Notes: generated by a model from the sequence alone, not told the origin. A stretch of 34,094 nt of DNA from Muribaculaceae bacterium (GCA_028689665.1 JAQVCR010000021.1:1-34094); one strand, 5' to 3'; counted from the first letter of the stretch, positions 1 to 8,845 are shown. Translations and numbers: made by a program.

Positions 1-91
1 TTATTTTGGTGTAAATTATATACTTGGAGGTCTTCACAGCTATGCTTAGATTAATTATAAAAATAAATGAGAAGAATAAAGAAACAATTCT

Positions 92-99
92 TATTTTTG
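92..99 (+). promoter_or_regulatory. Candidate -7 box for the hemerythrin-luxR pair
   Basis: TATTTTTG matches the Bacteroidota -7 consensus TAnnTTTG and lies 18 bases before the ATG at 118. No TTTG is seen at the expected -33 spacing, so this is a half-match. It argues against the upstream ATG at 67, which would place the promoter inside the gene. Confidence 0.4.
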
Positions 100-117
100 T
101 ATAAAAATAATGAGGAT

Positions 118-825
118 ATGAAGAAAAAGAATACGCTGCAATATCACTACAAACTTAAAATGGCTGATGTGATTTTCTATGATCCGACCATTTTGGGAGT
201 GCTTGATCGCCTCGATATAAAGTTGGGCTTTGGAGAGGCTACAATTCGTGATATATGCGTTGCAAATAAGCTATCCGAAAATTTATTTCTGATGATTTGC
301 AATATCTATTCTTTCGATGGATATATACCCGATACTGACATGCTGGCTTCGGAAGATGCGTTGAATATTATTTCTTATCTTCGACGCTCGCACAGCTATT
401 ATACAAATGTGCTATTTGGGCGAATACACAAAAATATTCACAAGTTGCTCGAGAATTGCGATGAGGTGAACAGCCGAATACTCAATAAATTCTACGACGA
501 CTATGACAATGATGTCAAGAAGCACTTTGAATATGAGGAAAATACAGTGTTTCCTTACATTTTTAATCTTATACGGAGCAACAAAAAAGAAGTAGAGTAC
601 AATATTGAGCAATTTGAGCAAAATCACAGCGACATCGACGAGAAGCTAAATGATTTAAAAAATATCATTATCAAATATCTGCCCTCCGATTGCTGTGCCG
701 AAGATTTAAGGTTAAGGATACTCTACGATATTTTCTTTGTCGAGCGCGACTTGATTAAGCATACACTTATCGAAAACAAGATACTTTCACCGTTAGTTTA
801 TCGTCTTGAACGCCATGAACAATAA
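118..825 (+). CDS. Hemerythrin-like domain protein (YtfE/ScdA type)
   Basis: Predicted cytoplasmic protein of 235 aa with an alpha-helical hemerythrin-like fold, which in this family holds a diiron centre used for oxygen or nitric-oxide sensing or for iron-sulfur repair. Candidate ligands are spread in the family pattern: His in RRSHSYY, His and Glu in KKHFEYEEN, His in QNHSDID, and His and Glu in IKHTLIEN. The N-terminus (KMADVIFYDPTILGVL, then LGFGEATIRDIC) resembles the short N-terminal region of YtfE/ScdA-type proteins, though the CysCys hallmark is not obvious. I prefer the ATG at 118 because GAGGA lies just before it and a -7 box lies at 92-99; an in-frame ATG at 67 would add 17 basic residues. 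Its end overlaps the next gene, so the two are translationally coupled. The iron and the ligand sensed are inference. Confidence 0.8.
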   Translation: MKKKNTLQYHYKLKMADVIFYDPTILGVLDRLDIKLGFGEATIRDICVANKLSENLFLMICNIYSFDGYIPDTDMLASEDALNIISYLRRSHSYYTNVLFGRIHKNIHKLLENCDEVNSRILNKFYDDYDNDVKKHFEYEENTVFPYIFNLIRSNKKEVEYNIEQFEQNHSDIDEKLNDLKNIIIKYLPSDCCAEDLRLRILYDIFFVERDLIKHTLIENKILSPLVYRLERHEQ

Positions 826-1414
826 AAAATATAAAATATTGCTTATCGAGCCTTCCGACATTGTTGCAAAAGGTTTGTGTGCGATGTTAGATAAATCGGA
901 AAAGTATGTTGTAACTAAGACAATAAGCGATTTGACTTATTTCCACGATTTTGAAAGCTCTAATTACGACTTAATTATAGTCAATCCTATTGTGGCAGGG
1001 TTTAATAAGCGATTAGATATAAGGTCGATAATGAACCTCTCGCCTAATATCGTACTTGTGGCTATGCTGTATGAGTTTTATGATGTCAATATTGCATATC
1101 AATTTGATACATATATAGGAATATTAGACAGTAAAGAAGCAATTCTGAAAAAATTTAATAGTGCTGTGGCTAGTATGCGTCCCGATATAGAATCGGGAAA
1201 TGTAGATTTGTCGAACCGAGAGCGTGAGATTCTTGTTTCGGTGGCTCAAGGCAAGACAAATAAAGAGATAGCCGAAGAATTCAAGTTGTCGATATTTACA
1301 ATAGTAACGCATCGCAAGAATATTTCTAAGAAGCTGGGTATTAACAGTATATCCGGACTCACTGTGTATGCAATAATTAATAAACTAATCGACATCAACG
1401 AGCTGAAATCTTAA
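815..1414 (+). CDS. LuxR-type response regulator with degenerate receiver
   Basis: DNA-binding transcription regulator, 199 aa from the ATG at 815, overlapping the hemerythrin gene by 11 bases. The C-terminus is a clear LuxR/FixJ helix-turn-helix (LSNREREILVSVAQGKTNKE and following residues, about 133-190). The N-terminus has receiver-like alternating strands and helices, but the usual acidic pair is reduced to Glu12 and the phospho-acceptor position is Asn57 (DLIIVNP). I also see no clear conserved Lys in the fifth strand. It is therefore probably not controlled by ordinary phosphotransfer, and no histidine kinase is adjacent. The overlap with a hemerythrin gene suggests its signal comes from that protein; this is inference. 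A TTG in frame at 806 is an unlikely alternative start. Confidence 0.85.
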   Translation: MNNKKYKILLIEPSDIVAKGLCAMLDKSEKYVVTKTISDLTYFHDFESSNYDLIIVNPIVAGFNKRLDIRSIMNLSPNIVLVAMLYEFYDVNIAYQFDTYIGILDSKEAILKKFNSAVASMRPDIESGNVDLSNREREILVSVAQGKTNKEIAEEFKLSIFTIVTHRKNISKKLGINSISGLTVYAIINKLIDINELKS

Positions 1415-1464
1415 TAGAGCCATATTGAAAAAGTACATTTGAACTTTTTTTTAGGTATAAAATT

Positions 1465-1500
1465 AGCGAGCTTCACAAAATTAATTTTGTGAAGCTCGCT
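1465..1500. terminator. Perfect 36-bp palindrome between convergent genes
   Basis: Two 18-base arms (AGCGAGCTTCACAAAATT and its exact complement) meet with no spacer. It lies 50 bases after the luxR stop and 24 bases after the frdB stop, so it is best read as a shared bidirectional terminator. Flanking T-runs are weak on the + side; on the - side an A-run follows. Confidence 0.65.
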
Positions 1501-1524
1501 GTAAGGTTGTAAATTCAGAGATGG

Positions 1525-2280
1525 TTAGTCTTTAAATTTAGCGCATATAAATTCGCGGTTTAGGCGAGCTATATTGTTAAGCGATATGTTTTTAGGACAC
1601 TCGGCAGCGCAGGCACCTGTGTTGGTACAGTTACCAAACCCTAGCTCGTCCATTTTGCGTACCATTGCTTTGACACGTTTCACAGCTTCAATTTTTCCTT
1701 GTGGAAGTACTGCAAATTGGCTTACTTTTGCCGAAACGAAAAGCATAGCCGATCCGTTTTTACAAGCAGCAACACAAGCGCCGCAACCGATACAAGCAGC
1801 AGCATCCATAGCCTCGTCGGCATCAACCTTCGAGATAGGAATTGCATTAGCGTCTTGCGCACCGCCGCAGTTGAACGAAATGTAACCACCGGCTTGTTGA
1901 ATTTTGTCGAAAGCGTTACGATCGACCATCAAGTCTTTGATTACTGGGAATGCAGCCGAACGCCAAGGCTCTACTGTGATAGTATCTCCGTCGTTGAACC
2001 GACGCATATATAACTGGCAAGTGGTTGCGCCGGTAGCAGGACCGTGAGGGTGTCCGTTGACATATAGCGAACACATTCCGCATATACCTTCGCGACAATC
2101 GTGGTCAAACACTATTGGTTCTTCTCCTTTATCTACAAGTTGTTCGTTAAGAATATCAAGCATTTCAAGAAAAGAGGTGTCCCCGGGAATATCTTGCATT
2201 TCGTAAGTCTCGAAATTGCCTTTTTCTTTAGGACCGGCTTGACGCCATACTTTAAGTTTAAAACTTATATTTTTATCCAT
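1525..2280 (-). CDS. frdB: Fumarate reductase/succinate dehydrogenase iron-sulfur subunit
   Basis: Electron-transfer subunit of the membrane fumarate reductase/succinate dehydrogenase, 251 aa, passing electrons between the FAD of FrdA and the hemes of FrdC at the inner membrane. The [2Fe-2S] ferredoxin domain shows Cys62, Cys67 and Cys70 in [10 protein letters not shown] plus Cys88. The C-terminal half has Cys163, Cys166, Cys169 and Cys173 ([15 protein letters not shown]) and Cys218, Cys224 and Cys228 ([14 protein letters not shown]) for the [4Fe-4S] and [3Fe-4S] clusters. It is the last gene of frdC-frdA-frdB, 24 bases after frdA. In anaerobic Bacteroidales this enzyme normally runs as fumarate reductase to make succinate. 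Direction cannot be read from sequence, so sdhB is an equally valid name. Confidence 0.95.
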   Translation of the reverse strand: MDKNISFKLKVWRQAGPKEKGNFETYEMQDIPGDTSFLEMLDILNEQLVDKGEEPIVFDHDCREGICGMCSLYVNGHPHGPATGATTCQLYMRRFNDGDTITVEPWRSAAFPVIKDLMVDRNAFDKIQQAGGYISFNCGGAQDANAIPISKVDADEAMDAAACIGCGACVAACKNGSAMLFVSAKVSQFAVLPQGKIEAVKRVKAMVRKMDELGFGNCTNTGACAAECPKNISLNNIARLNREFICAKFKD

Positions 2281-2304
2281 TTTCTGTCTTTTTTTAATCG
2301 TTAA

Positions 2305-4287
2305 CTATGCCTTGTAATTACGTGTTTGAACTTTTATGGCTTCGTAGTGAAGAGCTTCCTTTATAAGTTTAGGAGCTTTATCTTCCGAACCCGGGTAATC
2401 CCAACATGCAACATAGAAATAATTTTCATCATCACGTTTAGCTTCGCCTTCTTCTGTCTGGTATTCTTCGCGGAAGTGTCCACCACAGCTTTCTTGACGG
2501 TTAAGAGCATCGTAAGCAACAAGCTCGCCCATAGTAATGAAGTCGCCTAGTCGAATAGCTTTGTCTAGCTCGACGTTCATACCTTCTTTGCTTCCCGGAA
2601 TGAATAGGTTGGTTTCAAATTCTTTGCGAATTTCTTTCATTTTGGCAAGAGCTGTTTCAAGACCTTCTTTAGTACGTCCCATGCCAACATAATCCCACAT
2701 TAGACGACCGAATTCTTTGTGAATTGAGTCGACCGAGCGTTTGCCTTTTATGTTCATTAGCTTGTCGATGTGAGCTTGAACGGCTTTTTCTGTTGCGTCA
2801 AATTCGGGAGCGTCGGTTTTGAAGCGAGGCACTGTGATTTGGTCAGAAAGATAGTTTTGGATTGTGTAAGGAAGTACGAAATATCCGTCGGCAAGACCTT
2901 GCATAAGAGCAGAAGCACCAAGTCGGTTAGCTCCGTGGTCAGAGAAGTTACATTCTCCGATTGCGAAAAGACCTTTAAGTGAAGTCTGTAGCTCATAGTC
3001 TACCCATATACCACCCATTGTGTAGTGGATTGCGGGATATATCATCATTGGGTTTTCGTAAGGGTTAACGTCGGTAATCTCTTCGTACATATCGAATAGG
3101 TTACCATAGCGTTGTCCTACAGTTTCTTTGCCTAGGCGTTCGATTGCGTCGCTGAAGTCGAGGAATACGGCAAGACCTGTGTTGTTAACACCAAATCCGG
3201 CGTCGCAACGTTCTTTAGCCGCACGAGATGCTACGTCGCGAGGAACAAGGTTACCAAAAGCAGGGTAGCGACGCTCTAGATAGTAGTCGCGGTCGGCTTC
3301 GGGGATGTCGCGTCCTTGTAGTGTGCCTGCTTGAATTTTCTTAGCGTCTTCAAGTTTTTTAGGCACCCATATACGTCCGTCGTTACGAAGTGATTCGGAC
3401 ATCAATGTAAGTTTAGATTGCTTGTCGCCGTGTACCGGAATACAAGTTGGGTGAATCTGAACGTAAGCAGGATTAGCGAAGTAAGCTCCTTTGCGGTAGC
3501 AAGCCATAGCTGCAGTACAGTTACAAGACATTGCATTTGTAGAAAGGAAATATACGTTACCATAGCCACCGGTAGCGATTACTACTGCGTGAGCGGCAAA
3601 TCTTTCAAGCTCGCCTGTGATAAGGTTTTTAGCGATGATACCACGAGCGCGACCGTCAATCATTACTACATCTTGCATTTCGTAGCGGTTGTAGCTCTTA
3701 ACTTTGCCTAATTGGATTTGGCGATTAAGTGAAGAGTAAGCTCCGAGTAGAAGTTGTTGTCCGGTTTGACCTCTTGCATAGAATGTACGCGATACTTGTG
3801 CGCCACCGAATGAACGGTTGTCGAGCAAGCCACCATATTCGCGAGCGAATGGTACGCCTTGAGCAACGCATTGGTCGATAATGCTATTTGATACTTCGGC
3901 AAGACGATATACGTTCGATTCACGAGCGCGGTAGTCGCCTCCTTTTACTGTATCGTAGAATAGACGATACACAGAGTCGCCGTCGTTTTGATAGTTTTTA
4001 GCAGCATTGATACCACCTTGTGCAGCGATTGAGTGTGCGCGACGTGGTGAATCTTGGATGCAGAAGTTTAATACATTGAAGCCCATCTCGGCAAGCGAAG
4101 AAGCAGCCGAAGCACCTGCAAGACCTGTACCAACAACAATAATGTCGAGGCGACGTTTATTTGCAGGGTTAACTAGTTTCTGGTGAGCTTTATAGTTAGT
4201 CCACTTCTCAGCGATAGGCCCTTCGGGAATCTTTGAGTCTATTACAGGCTGAGCAGCAGTTTTTTGTTCTTTTTTAAGATCTTCCAT
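2305..4287 (-). CDS. frdA: Fumarate reductase/succinate dehydrogenase flavoprotein
   Basis: Catalytic FAD subunit, 660 aa, interconverting fumarate and succinate. The N-terminal dinucleotide fold is clear ([20 protein letters not shown], residues about 49-68), followed by [14 protein letters not shown], the region holding the FAD-linking His of this family. [15 protein letters not shown] and [20 protein letters not shown] are typical substrate- and FAD-site segments. The length fits the long B-type flavoproteins of Bacteroidota and Epsilonproteobacteria. An acidic/basic N-terminal leader of about 45 residues precedes the fold. It sits 20 bases after frdC and 24 before frdB, in one operon. Named frdA for its expected role in succinate fermentation; sdhA is the alternative. 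Confidence 0.95.
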   Translation of the reverse strand: MEDLKKEQKTAAQPVIDSKIPEGPIAEKWTNYKAHQKLVNPANKRRLDIIVVGTGLAGASAASSLAEMGFNVLNFCIQDSPRRAHSIAAQGGINAAKNYQNDGDSVYRLFYDTVKGGDYRARESNVYRLAEVSNSIIDQCVAQGVPFAREYGGLLDNRSFGGAQVSRTFYARGQTGQQLLLGAYSSLNRQIQLGKVKSYNRYEMQDVVMIDGRARGIIAKNLITGELERFAAHAVVIATGGYGNVYFLSTNAMSCNCTAAMACYRKGAYFANPAYVQIHPTCIPVHGDKQSKLTLMSESLRNDGRIWVPKKLEDAKKIQAGTLQGRDIPEADRDYYLERRYPAFGNLVPRDVASRAAKERCDAGFGVNNTGLAVFLDFSDAIERLGKETVGQRYGNLFDMYEEITDVNPYENPMMIYPAIHYTMGGIWVDYELQTSLKGLFAIGECNFSDHGANRLGASALMQGLADGYFVLPYTIQNYLSDQITVPRFKTDAPEFDATEKAVQAHIDKLMNIKGKRSVDSIHKEFGRLMWDYVGMGRTKEGLETALAKMKEIRKEFETNLFIPGSKEGMNVELDKAIRLGDFITMGELVAYDALNRQESCGGHFREEYQTEEGEAKRDDENYFYVACWDYPGSEDKAPKLIKEALHYEAIKVQTRNYKA

Positions 4288-4307
4288 AATTCTTGAAGTT
4301 AAATAGA

Positions 4308-5072
4308 TTATTTACACTCAGCGTTACAATTCTCTACTGTTGTGCAAGGTTCTGCATCGCCGCAATTAGCGTTAACACATTCTTGAGCAGCTTTACATTC
4401 GGGGCAATTTGCACGAAGGGTGAATACTACACCTTCAACAGCAAATAGGATACACACGATTGTAGCCCATATTGTTGCAGTGCAACGAAGGCGAGGCATC
4501 CATGTGTTGTTGTTTGTTCCTAGTGATTGGAATGCGCTCCAGAATCCGTGAGTCATGTGGAACCATAGTGCGGCAAATCCGATTAGGTAGATTACTAATG
4601 TGTACCATTGGCTGAATGCTAGATCGAGGAATGCTACACCATTGGCAGGGTTGATTTCTCCAAATTCAGTGCCGTTAAGTTCTTGCCATTGCATTCTGTA
4701 CCAGAATTGGATTAGGTGTACTACGATAAAGCACACTACGATGATACCTAGAGCGAGCATGTTTTGTGATGCCCATTCTACATTCTTAGGACGTTTGTTC
4801 ACATCGTAAGCGTCGTTTCCACGTGCTTTTTTGTTTTGCAGCGTGATGATTATTGACAAAATAATGTGAATAACGAAGCCTGCAGCCAATACAAGAGTTC
4901 CGGCTAAGGCATACCAATTAGCACCAAGGAAATGACAGACAGCATTATAGCCCGAAGGACTGATTATTGCTACTGCATTCATCAGCACATGAAAGGTTAC
5001 GAAAAGGATAAGAAAAAGTCCGGTAACCGACATTACCACTTTTCTACCCACAGACGATTTAGATAACCACAT
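4308..5072 (-). CDS. frdC: Fumarate reductase/succinate dehydrogenase cytochrome b with Cys-rich tail
   Basis: Membrane anchor of the complex, 254 aa, with about five hydrophobic helices; B-type subunits bind two hemes b and exchange electrons with menaquinone. Candidate heme-ligand histidines lie in [24 protein letters not shown] and WFHMTHGFW. First gene of the operon. Oddly, residues 222-254 after the last helix form a hydrophilic tail with seven cysteines in 33 residues (CPEC, QEC, ANC, EPC, ENC, AEC). Homologues I remember end soon after the last helix, so the tail looks like an accessory extension. With an odd number of helices and the N-terminus inside, the tail would be periplasmic; that topology is inference. 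Confidence 0.92.
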   Translation of the reverse strand: MWLSKSSVGRKVVMSVTGLFLILFVTFHVLMNAVAIISPSGYNAVCHFLGANWYALAGTLVLAAGFVIHIILSIIITLQNKKARGNDAYDVNKRPKNVEWASQNMLALGIIVVCFIVVHLIQFWYRMQWQELNGTEFGEINPANGVAFLDLAFSQWYTLVIYLIGFAALWFHMTHGFWSAFQSLGTNNNTWMPRLRCTATIWATIVCILFAVEGVVFTLRANCPECKAAQECVNANCGDAEPCTTVENCNAECK

Positions 5073-5130
5073 AGCAGTTCTGATTTTAGTAAGTAAATTT
5101 ATAATGAATTAATAATTACATAATATTTTA

Positions 5131-5162
5131 CAAAAATACCCTATTTTAATTGCATTCACAAC
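5131..5162 (-). promoter_or_regulatory. Candidate promoter of frdCAB
   Basis: On the minus strand a -7 box TATTTTTG (5131-5138) is preceded after 20 bases by GTTG (5159-5162), three of four matches to the -33 box TTTG. The predicted start lies about 55 bases upstream of the frdC ATG. Confidence 0.5.
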
Positions 5163-5478
5163 ATTTATGCGAAAAACAAATGCCTTTTTTTATCACTGTG
5201 GGCTATTTTTTTTGACTCGAACAAATAAATAACAAATCTCGGATAGTGCTAGCAACCAAAATTCTCTTCATTGTTTTTCGCCTTGCTGTGTGGGGTGGGT
5301 AAAACTTTTTGATAAAATTAAAAGACAATAAATAGTGTTTAATTTGGTGCTTTTTGTTTTGGGTATTAGAGTGTGAATGCAAATTTGTTGTTGTTTTGTT
5401 ACTAAAATTTGTTTATTTGTTAGTGTTTTGGCTTGTATTGCTGTCATTTTGTTATAATTTTGATATATTTATTGTTGT

Positions 5479-5486
5479 TATCTTTG
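5479..5486 (+). promoter_or_regulatory. Candidate -7 box for ansA-tadA
   Basis: TATCTTTG matches TAnnTTTG and ends 25 bases before the asparaginase ATG. The nearest upstream TTTG (5459-5462) is only 16 bases away rather than the usual 19 or so, so the -33 element is doubtful. Confidence 0.45.
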
Positions 5487-5511
5487 TCGATTAATATAAG
5501 TTATAAATAAT

Positions 5512-6558
5512 ATGAATCTTTCAAATTCTCGTCCTAAAATTCTTATTGTCTACACAGGTGGCACTATTGGAATGATAGAAGATCCCGTAACTCGTTCGTT
5601 GCGACCATTTGATTTTTCGCATCTTATTGATAATGTGCCAAAGATTCAAATGCTTGATTATGATATAGATAATATACAATTTGATCCTCCTATCGATTCT
5701 TCTAACATGTCGCCTAAGCATTGGAGTGATATTGCACGAGCTATCGAGGAAAATTACGATCAATTTGATGGTTTTGTGGTTCTTCACGGCACCGATACTA
5801 TGGCTTTCACAGCATCGGCACTAAGTTTTATGCTTGAGAATCTACATAAACCGGTGATTATCACCGGTTCGCAGTTGCCAATTGGCGAGGTTCGTACCGA
5901 CGGCGAGGAAAATCTAATCACTGCACTTCAAGTAGCCGCGGCAAGAGATATTAATGGCGACTCGATGGTGCAGGAGGTAGGTATATTATTTGAGAATTAT
6001 TTGTGGCGCGGAAACAGGAGTACAAAAATGAGTGCCGATAATTTCAATGCTTTCAAGAGTAATAATTATCCTCCATTGGCAAAGATAGGTCTTGGAATTC
6101 ACTTTAACGAAGATGCTCTCTATCGTATGCCCAACAAGCGACCGTTGAAGGTTCGTTACAATCTCGATGCAAATATGATGTTTGTTACGCTGTTTCCGGG
6201 AATGACACAATCGACGCTCGAATATGTTGTGAATACGCCCAATATTAGAGGTATAGTGCTGAAAACCTATGGCGCCGGAAATGCTCCGCAAGAAGTGTGG
6301 GTAACCGATACGCTGCGTTCGGCAATTGCACGCGGTGTGGTGATACTAAATGTTACACAATGTGTAAATGGTGGCGTGCATCCGTCGCTTTATGCCACAG
6401 GAAACAGTCTGGCAGAGGCAGGAGTGATAAGTGGCTATGATATTACCGGCGAGGCTGCCGTAACAAAGATGATGTATCTCTTTGGAATGGGTTTGCCTGC
6501 CGAGAGTGTGAAGAAATATCTTAATTTCTCGCTTTGTGGCGAGGTTACAATACATTGA
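5512..6558 (+). CDS. ansA: Type I L-asparaginase
   Basis: Hydrolyses L-asparagine to aspartate and ammonia; 348 aa, the usual length of the family. The two active-site signatures are present: YTGGTIGM (nucleophile Thr region, residues 14-21) and VLHGTDTMAFTA (second Thr and Asp). ITGSQLPIGEVRTDGEENL is also typical of asparaginases. No signal peptide is seen, which points to the cytoplasmic type I enzyme rather than the periplasmic high-affinity type II. The stop is followed within one base by the tadA start, so the two genes form one transcript. A glutaminase side activity cannot be judged from sequence. Confidence 0.93.
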   Translation: MNLSNSRPKILIVYTGGTIGMIEDPVTRSLRPFDFSHLIDNVPKIQMLDYDIDNIQFDPPIDSSNMSPKHWSDIARAIEENYDQFDGFVVLHGTDTMAFTASALSFMLENLHKPVIITGSQLPIGEVRTDGEENLITALQVAAARDINGDSMVQEVGILFENYLWRGNRSTKMSADNFNAFKSNNYPPLAKIGLGIHFNEDALYRMPNKRPLKVRYNLDANMMFVTLFPGMTQSTLEYVVNTPNIRGIVLKTYGAGNAPQEVWVTDTLRSAIARGVVILNVTQCVNGGVHPSLYATGNSLAEAGVISGYDITGEAAVTKMMYLFGMGLPAESVKKYLNFSLCGEVTIH

Positions 6559-6559
6559 A

Positions 6560-7006
6560 ATGAGCGAAGCCTATAACGAAGATGTTAGCTTTATGCGTGC
6601 CGCTCTTGCTGAGGCAAAAGTGGCTTTTAACAAAGATGAAGTGCCTATCGGGGCAGTAATTGTGTGTAATGGCAGAATCATTGCACGTGCGCACAATCTC
6701 ACCGAGACTCTATCCGATGTTACAGCGCATGCCGAGATGCAAGCCATCACAATGGCTACATCTTATCTTGGTGGAAAATATCTTGCCGACTGCACCCTTT
6801 ATGTTACCGTCGAGCCGTGCCTAATGTGTGCCGGGGCGATAGGTTGGAGCCAAATGAAAAGGGTAGTGTATGGAGCCGGCGACGACAAACGCGGCTATCA
6901 CACCTATTGCGAATCTCCATTCCATAAAAAGACTACAATCACAGCCGGTATCCTCGAATCGGAGTGCGCCGACATAATAATAGATTTCTTTCGTAACAAG
7001 CGATAG
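6560..7006 (+). CDS. tadA: tRNA-specific adenosine deaminase
   Basis: Zinc deaminase, 148 aa, expected to convert the wobble adenosine (A34) of tRNA-Arg(ACG) to inosine. The zinc site is complete: VTAHAEMQAI (His and catalytic Glu) and EPCLMCAGAIGWSQ (two Cys). I choose the ATG at 6560, one base after the ansA stop; a longer in-frame start at 6536 lies inside ansA and adds no conserved residues. The homologous nucleoside or guanine deaminases are less likely, given the VEPCLMCAGAI form and the length. Confidence 0.9.
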   Translation: MSEAYNEDVSFMRAALAEAKVAFNKDEVPIGAVIVCNGRIIARAHNLTETLSDVTAHAEMQAITMATSYLGGKYLADCTLYVTVEPCLMCAGAIGWSQMKRVVYGAGDDKRGYHTYCESPFHKKTTITAGILESECADIIIDFFRNKR

Positions 7007-7040
7007 ACGGCTCATATAGCGATAATCCAATAAAAAACAG

Positions 7041-7080
7041 CCCTGTACTAAAAAAAATTAGTATGGGGTTTTAACTTTTT
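7041..7080 (+). terminator. Terminator after ansA-tadA
   Basis: CCC-tg-TACTAA pairs with TTAGTA-tg-GGG around an A-rich loop (7041-7067), followed by TTTTAACTTTTTT. It lies 34 bases after the tadA stop. Confidence 0.6.
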
Positions 7081-7120
7081 TGGCGTTGAGCGTTCTAATA
7101 TACAAACGAAATTAAAAACG

Positions 7121-7672
7121 ATGAAATTAAATAACAACGATAAGATAGTAGAGATGCTGAAATCGGATAATCTTAAAGATGCCGGATTTCGCTTGCTGCT
7201 TAAAGAATATGGTGATGCTCTGTATTGGCACATTCGTCGTATCGTTGTAGGTCATCAAGATGCCGAAGATGTGGTGCAAGAGACGATTATCAATATTTAT
7301 CGCCACATTGACAAGTTTAAGGGCGATAGCGCATTGATAACGTGGATTTATCGTATAGCTACTAATGAAGCTGTCCGCTGGTTGCAACGACAGACTAATT
7401 TTTTTCAATCTATTGATAGTGTGTCGCCACAGTTAAGTGATAAATTGACTCAAGAATGTGATATTGATGGCAAGCAGGCAGAGGTTCTTTTCCAGAAAGC
7501 CCTCTTGACACTACCCACACAGCAACGAATAGCATTCAATATGCGCTATTATGATGAGCTGTCGTATGATGAAATTGCAAAAGTAACGGGTAAAAATATT
7601 AATACACTCAAGACTAACTATCACTTTGCCCAAGAAAAAGTAAGAAACTATATTAAAGAATTTGCTATATGA
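7121..7672 (+). CDS. ECF RNA polymerase sigma factor
   Basis: Alternative sigma factor of the extracytoplasmic-function group, 183 aa. Region 2 lies at about residues 24-95 (DAEDVVQETIINIYRHIDKF, then WIYRIATNEAVRWL) and region 4 at about 120-180 (LPTQQRIAFNMRYYDELSYD with the following EIAKVTG helix-turn-helix). The stop overlaps the next ATG by four bases (ATGA), so a small membrane protein is translated directly after it, an arrangement typical of sigma/anti-sigma pairs. I see no TAnnTTTG box in the 114-base gap before it, so it may be transcribed from its own ECF-type promoter. Target genes are unknown; the downstream secreted protein is a plausible one. Confidence 0.9.
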   Translation: MKLNNNDKIVEMLKSDNLKDAGFRLLLKEYGDALYWHIRRIVVGHQDAEDVVQETIINIYRHIDKFKGDSALITWIYRIATNEAVRWLQRQTNFFQSIDSVSPQLSDKLTQECDIDGKQAEVLFQKALLTLPTQQRIAFNMRYYDELSYDEIAKVTGKNINTLKTNYHFAQEKVRNYIKEFAI

Positions 7673-7995
7673 AAAATTTTGAAGAAACAACTAAAAATAT
7701 GCCCTACGTTGAGACACAAGAATATATAGATAATCTTATTGAGCGATGTGCCGACAGGGCGCAGGGGGGAGCGGAAAATAAAAATTTAGGACTGCTTTTC
7801 CGTCGTGTTGCAATTGGCAGTGCCGCAGTAGCCGCTCTTTTTGTAGGTGTATTTTTTACCGCAAGACTTGATGAGGGCGACGCTCTGGCACAAGTGGAAG
7901 AGAGCAAATCGCTCGAACAAGTGCTGAGCACAATGAGTAATGAACAGATAGATGCGCTTACAGCGTATTCGTTAGATGAAATTCCGGAATATTAA
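7669..7995 (+). CDS. Small single-pass membrane protein, possible anti-sigma factor
   Basis: Unrecognised 108-aa protein coupled to the ECF sigma gene by a four-base overlap. Residues 1-45 are hydrophilic and would face the cytoplasm, one membrane segment follows at about 47-67 (VAIGSAAVAALFVGVFF), and the rest is a short acidic tail ending SLDEIPEY. Position, size and topology fit a minimal anti-sigma factor holding the sigma factor at the membrane. No zinc-binding anti-sigma (ZAS) Cys/His motif is visible, so this role is inferred from context only. Confidence 0.75.
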   Translation: MKNFEETTKNMPYVETQEYIDNLIERCADRAQGGAENKNLGLLFRRVAIGSAAVAALFVGVFFTARLDEGDALAQVEESKSLEQVLSTMSNEQIDALTAYSLDEIPEY

Positions 7996-8032
7996 GACAA
8001 TATAGATTAAAAAATTAAAACAGACAGACAAA

Positions 8033-8515
8033 ATGAAAAAGGTAATTTTAATATTTGCACTAATTATTGCTACTGTAACTTCGGCAATGGCGCAAAAGAC
8101 AATCGATCCTGCTAAGGGACAAGAGATATTTAATGCTAAAGTGAAATTTATGCAAGAGAATTTGTTGCTTTCTGCCGAGCAGACCGAACAATTTATTCCT
8201 ATATATCGTAAATATATCGACGGTATTAGAGCGTTGAAACATCCTAGTCGCAAGGCTGAATGTAAGACAGTAGATGAGAGTTATAATAATGTAATGGCGG
8301 GTATAAATTTTAAACGCAGCATCTTAGACCTACAAGAAACTGCCATTAAGGAGCTTAAAAGTGTGCTGAATGCGCAACAACTTGGTAAATTTATCAATGC
8401 TGAACGTCAAATGCAGGATAAAATTAAAGGATTTAAAGACAAAAAAAAGAATGGCGAAAAGGGTAAAGGTAAAAAACAAAGACAATCGCAACGCCCGACT
8501 GAGCAACAAGATTAA
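8033..8515 (+). CDS. Small secreted Spy/CpxP-like protein
   Basis: 160-aa exported protein of uncertain function. A clean signal peptide (MKKVILIFALIIATVTSAMA, cut before Q21) leads a helical domain with LLSAEQTEQFIPIYRKY and LNAQQLGKFINAERQM, which resemble the LTxxQ-type helices of Spy/CpxP periplasmic chaperones. The last 35 residues are strongly basic and low-complexity (KDKKKNGEKGKGKKQRQSQR). It follows the sigma and membrane-protein genes by 37 bases and precedes a strong terminator, so the three look like one envelope-stress operon. The Spy-like assignment is by pattern only. Confidence 0.75.
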   Translation: MKKVILIFALIIATVTSAMAQKTIDPAKGQEIFNAKVKFMQENLLLSAEQTEQFIPIYRKYIDGIRALKHPSRKAECKTVDESYNNVMAGINFKRSILDLQETAIKELKSVLNAQQLGKFINAERQMQDKIKGFKDKKKNGEKGKGKKQRQSQRPTEQQD

Positions 8516-8569
8516 GCCAAATAGGGGGCTTATGAATTTCGTCAAAGGTAAAAAAGAAAAGTGATTATC

Positions 8570-8600
8570 AAAAAAGGCTTCGGTTAACGAAGCCTTTTTT
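8570..8600 (+). terminator. Rho-independent terminator of the ECF operon
   Basis: AAGGCTTCG/CGAAGCCTT stem with loop GTTAA, flanked by A and T runs. Ideal form; it would also act in reverse. Confidence 0.85.
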
Positions 8601-8723
8601 GTTGTTGCTGTTGTGATGACATCAAATAATGGCTGATAGAGCATTAAAAACAGCGAAAAATGAAATTTTTGCCACATTTTAGCTCCCTAAGTACAAAAAA
8701 ATTTCAAAAGATTTGTCTAGGTA

Positions 8724-8754
8724 TTTGGTATTTGAATAAATTATTATATCTTTG
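8724..8754 (+). promoter_or_regulatory. Consensus promoter of tRNA-Asp
   Basis: TTTG (8724-8727), 19 bases, TATCTTTG (8747-8754). This is a full match to the Bacteroidota TTTG / TAnnTTTG promoter, 17 bases before the mature tRNA. Confidence 0.8.
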
Positions 8755-8771
8755 CACTCACAAACCAGAAT

Positions 8772-8845
8772 GGTGTGGTAGTTCAGCTGGTTAGAATACC
8801 TGCCTGTCACGCAGGGGGTCGCGGGTTCGAGTCCCGTCCGCACCG
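8772..8845 (+). tRNA. tRNA-Asp (GTC)
   Basis: 74-nt cloverleaf. The acceptor stem GGTGTGG pairs with CCGCACC, with discriminator G at 8845. The anticodon arm CCTGC-CTGTCAC-GCAGG gives anticodon GTC, and the T arm contains GGTTCGAGTC. The 3' CCA is not encoded. Confidence 0.97.

Larger units (their letters stand above)
5073..5511. other. AT-rich divergent intergenic region between frdC and ansA
   Basis: 439 bases without a convincing gene. It holds the candidate promoters for frdCAB (5131-5162, -) and ansA (5479-5486, +). The middle is T- and G-rich on the + strand and shows no clear hairpin, repeat or RNA that I can support. Confidence 0.6.

Noticed and set aside
67..117. Longer N-terminus of the hemerythrin protein from an ATG at 67
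   Set aside because: Adds a basic stretch without family likeness and would include the -7 box at 92-99; the ATG at 118 has GAGGA before it.
1574..2013. Open frames antisense to frdB
   Set aside because: Opposite-strand shadows of a gene with intact Cys motifs.
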